A DNA stretch of 7,419 nt, from assembly GCA_029263635.1 (NCBI GenBank), contig JAJUFY010000104.1, positions 1 through 7,419 of the forward strand, given 5' to 3'. This DNA comes from Ectothiorhodospiraceae bacterium (lineage in GTDB: Bacteria; Pseudomonadota; Gammaproteobacteria; Nitrococcales; AK92). Position 1 is the stretch's first letter; every line of letters starts with the position of its first letter. Positions 5,945-7,419 of this stretch are shown in pieces. The notes beneath the pieces were generated by a model. The model was not told the DNA's origin. It made no database searches and saw only the letters and a list, made by a program, of their open reading frames with translations. A program made the position numbers and the translations under genes.

Positions 5945-5984
5945 GGGGCTCCGGGATTCGGACGGATGCTGGAATCCGAGCCCC
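5945..5984 (-). terminator. Hairpin immediately after the cysW stop codon
   Basis: GGGGCTC (5945-5951) pairs with GAGCCCC (5978-5984), and GGATTC (5954-5959) pairs with GAATCC (5972-5977). This leaves a two-base bulge (5952-5953) and a 12-base loop. On the minus strand the stem starts on the base directly after the TGA of cysW and is followed by C residues, not U. It is therefore not a canonical intrinsic terminator, although it marks the likely end of the cysTW transcript or protects its 3' end. Confidence 0.55.
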
Positions 5985-6830
5985 TCAGCCCGTCGTCATC
6001 CCTCGTTGCTGGCGCCATTCCGCCAGCGTCTTCAGCACCAGGGTCACGATGGCGATCAGCGCCAGCAGGGAGGCGGCGGCGAAGGCGCCGGTGGCGTTGT
6101 AGTCCTGGTACAGCAATTCGACGTGCAGCGGCAGGGTGTTGGTGGCACCGCGGATGTTGCCGGACACTACCGATACCGCGCCGAACTCGCCGACGGCCCG
6201 CGCGTTGCAGAGAATCACGCCGTAGATCAGCGCCCACTTGATATTGGGCAGCGTGACCCGCCAGAAGGTCTGCCAGCCGCTGGCGCCCAGCGAGGTGGCG
6301 GCTTCCTCCTCGTCGCTGCCGCGGGCCTGCATGAAGGGCACCAGTTCGCGGGCCACGAACGGGCTGGTGATGAACACCGTCACCAGGATCACGCCGGCGA
6401 CATTGAACATGACCTGGATGCCGTGGGCATCCAGCCAGCTGCCGATCCAGCCGCGCGAGCCGTACAGCATCAGGTACATCACGCCTGCCACCACCGGCGA
6501 CACCGAGAACGGAATGTCGATGAAGGCGTTCAGCAGCCGCTTGCCGGGGAACTCGAAGTGGGTCACCAGCCAGGCGGCGGCGATGCCGAAGCCGGTGCTG
6601 ACCGGCACCGCCACCGCGGCGGTGATCAGGGTCAGCAGGATGGCGTGCAGCGTATCCGGGTGTGCCAGGTTCTCCAGGTACACCTGCCAGCCGGCGCTGA
6701 ATGCCTGCGCGAAGATCACGATCAGCGGCACGGCGATGACCAGCAAGGCGCCGATCACGCCGATGCCGATCAGCAGGCTGGCGGCGGTCGAACGGCCGGC
6801 GGCGCGGCCTGTGTGACGGTGTCTCTGCAT
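5985..6830 (-). CDS. cysW: Sulfate/thiosulfate ABC transporter permease CysW
   Basis: This complete 281-residue inner-membrane protein is one of the two channel-forming subunits of the CysTWA importer, which takes sulfate or thiosulfate from a periplasmic binding protein (CysP or Sbp). About six hydrophobic helices are visible, beginning at about residues 18-44. The cytoplasmic EAA loop that docks on the CysA ATPase is clear (EEEAATSLGASGWQTFWRV, then TLPN). The motif GEFGAVSVVSGNIRG, followed by NTLPLHVELLYQDYN, is typical of CysW. The N-terminus is Arg/His-rich before the first helix. The start at 6830 is five bases after the cysT stop, with GGAAG (6843-6839) overlapping the end of cysT, so translation is probably coupled. 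No cysA follows; a hairpin and then a non-coding region do. Confidence 0.96.
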   Translation of the reverse strand: MQRHRHTGRAAGRSTAASLLIGIGVIGALLVIAVPLIVIFAQAFSAGWQVYLENLAHPDTLHAILLTLITAAVAVPVSTGFGIAAAWLVTHFEFPGKRLLNAFIDIPFSVSPVVAGVMYLMLYGSRGWIGSWLDAHGIQVMFNVAGVILVTVFITSPFVARELVPFMQARGSDEEEAATSLGASGWQTFWRVTLPNIKWALIYGVILCNARAVGEFGAVSVVSGNIRGATNTLPLHVELLYQDYNATGAFAAASLLALIAIVTLVLKTLAEWRQQRGMTTG

Positions 6831-6835
6831 GGTCG

Positions 6836-7419
6836 TTACTTCCGGCTGTGCCGTGCGAGGTAGCTCTGGATGAAGCTGGCGCCGATCAGCAGCACGAAGG
6901 CGGCGGCCAGCATGACCCCGGCCAGTGCCGCGGCCGAGGCGTAGTCGTACTCCTCCAGGCGGATCATGATCAGCAGCGAGACGATCTCGGTTTCGTAGGG
7001 CATGTTGCCGGCGATGAAGATCACCGCGCCGAATTCGCCGAGGCCGCGGGCCAGCGACAGCACGAAGCCGCTCAGCAATGCCGGCAGCACGGCCGGCAGG
7101 ATCACCCGCCGGAAGGTCTGCCAGCCGCTCGCGCCAAGCGTCTCCGCGGCTTCCTCCAGCTCGGGCTCCATGTCCTCGAGCACCGGCTGCACGCTGCGCA
7201 CCACGAACGGCAGCGTGGTGAAGGCCATGGCCACGCCGATTCCGAGGACGGTGTAGGACACCTGCAGCCCCAGCGGCTCGAGCAGCCGGCCGTACCAGCC
7301 GTTGCTGGCGAACAGCCCGCTCAGGGCGAGGCCGGCGACGGCGGTGGGCAGCGCGAACGGCAGGTCGACGAGCCCGTCGATCAGCCGCCGGCCGGGGAAC
7401 GTGTAGCGCTCGAGCACCC
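6836..7419 (-). CDS. cysT: Sulfate/thiosulfate ABC transporter permease CysT (CysU), N-terminus cut by the window edge
   Basis: The last 194 codons plus a TAA stop are roughly the C-terminal two thirds of a protein that is about 277 residues in E. coli; about 85 residues should lie beyond the right edge. The visible sequence matches the E. coli protein closely from memory: FPGRRLIDGLVDLPFALPTA, then VAGLALSGLF, and later AMAFTTLPFVVRSVQPVLED. The EAA loop that contacts CysA reads EEAAETLGASGWQTFRRVIL, followed by GEFGAVIFIAGNMPYETE. It pairs with CysW, encoded five bases downstream, to form the sulfate channel. A GTG at 7417 lies inside the gene and is not the start. Upstream, off the window, a binding-protein gene (cysP or sbp) would be expected. 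Confidence 0.95.
   Translation of the reverse strand, partial: VLERYTFPGRRLIDGLVDLPFALPTAVAGLALSGLFASNGWYGRLLEPLGLQVSYTVLGIGVAMAFTTLPFVVRSVQPVLEDMEPELEEAAETLGASGWQTFRRVILPAVLPALLSGFVLSLARGLGEFGAVIFIAGNMPYETEIVSLLIMIRLEEYDYASAAALAGVMLAAAFVLLIGASFIQSYLARHSRK

Larger units (their letters stand above)
5598..5984. other. 387-bp non-coding, hairpin-rich intergenic block between convergent genes
   Basis: No reading frame here shows recognisable protein features. Besides the two hairpins listed separately, I see these inverted repeats. GGAGCC (5693-5698) pairs with GGCTCC (5712-5717). A 9-bp stem with one G-T pair joins 5819-5827 and 5834-5842 (GTGCAGCAC/GTGCTGTAC, six-base loop). ACCCGC (5850-5855) pairs with GCGGGT (5862-5867) over a six-base loop. 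A mini-hairpin CCC-tttc-GGG (5869-5878) follows and is trailed by CTTTT. The density of stems, on both sides of a convergent junction, fits a repeat cluster and/or a set of bidirectional terminators. A structured small RNA cannot be excluded. Confidence 0.6.

Noticed and set aside
5452..6241. Possible small or broken gene in the gap between ddh and cysW
   Set aside because: None of the frames through this block has a plausible ribosome binding site, conserved motif or protein-like composition; all extend into neighbouring genes in shadow frames.
5832..6863. A 343-residue plus-strand open frame opposite cysW
   Set aside because: Antisense shadow of cysW with repetitive Gly/His/Gln/Asp composition and no recognisable domain.

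Overview
This is a GC-rich, gene-dense bacterial chromosomal window. Gene content and a well-formed chemotaxis-type sigma-28 promoter point to a motile proteobacterium, most likely a gammaproteobacterium; I cannot place it more precisely by eye. I see no transposase, integrase, CRISPR array, tRNA or rRNA. Seven protein-coding genes are supported: five complete and two cut by the window edges.

Left part, minus strand: a methyl-accepting chemotaxis protein (start at 1002, C-terminus lost off the left edge) sits behind a near-consensus FliA (sigma-28) promoter at 1077-1103. Upstream of it, also on the minus strand, is a crotonase-superfamily (enoyl-CoA hydratase/isomerase-like) gene at 1142-2002 in which neither classical hydratase glutamate is present. 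It has a strong ribosome binding site and an extended -10 promoter. It is divergent from a plus-strand Nudix hydrolase with an N-terminal zinc ribbon (2113-2604).

Centre, plus strand: a SulP-type anion (probably sulfate) permease with a C-terminal STAS domain (2805-4550) is followed 63 bp later by meso-diaminopimelate dehydrogenase (ddh, 4614-5597). Ddh is the single-step enzyme of the dehydrogenase variant of lysine/peptidoglycan-precursor synthesis and is patchily distributed in proteobacteria. A 387-bp non-coding stretch full of inverted repeats (5598-5984) separates it from the converging genes on the right.

Right part, minus strand: cysW (5985-6830) and the 3' part of cysT (6836 to the edge), the paired inner-membrane permeases of the sulfate/thiosulfate ABC importer. 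A hairpin abuts the cysW stop, and no cysA follows it, so the ATPase gene lies elsewhere or upstream of the window edge. The window thus holds two unrelated transporter types, SulP and CysTW, that plausibly import the same anion, with ddh between them.

I did not find an obviously new multi-gene system. The items most worth a second look are the sigma-28 promoter and unusual architecture of the receptor, the crotonase with altered active-site positions, the ddh acquisition question, and the hairpin-rich intergenic block.
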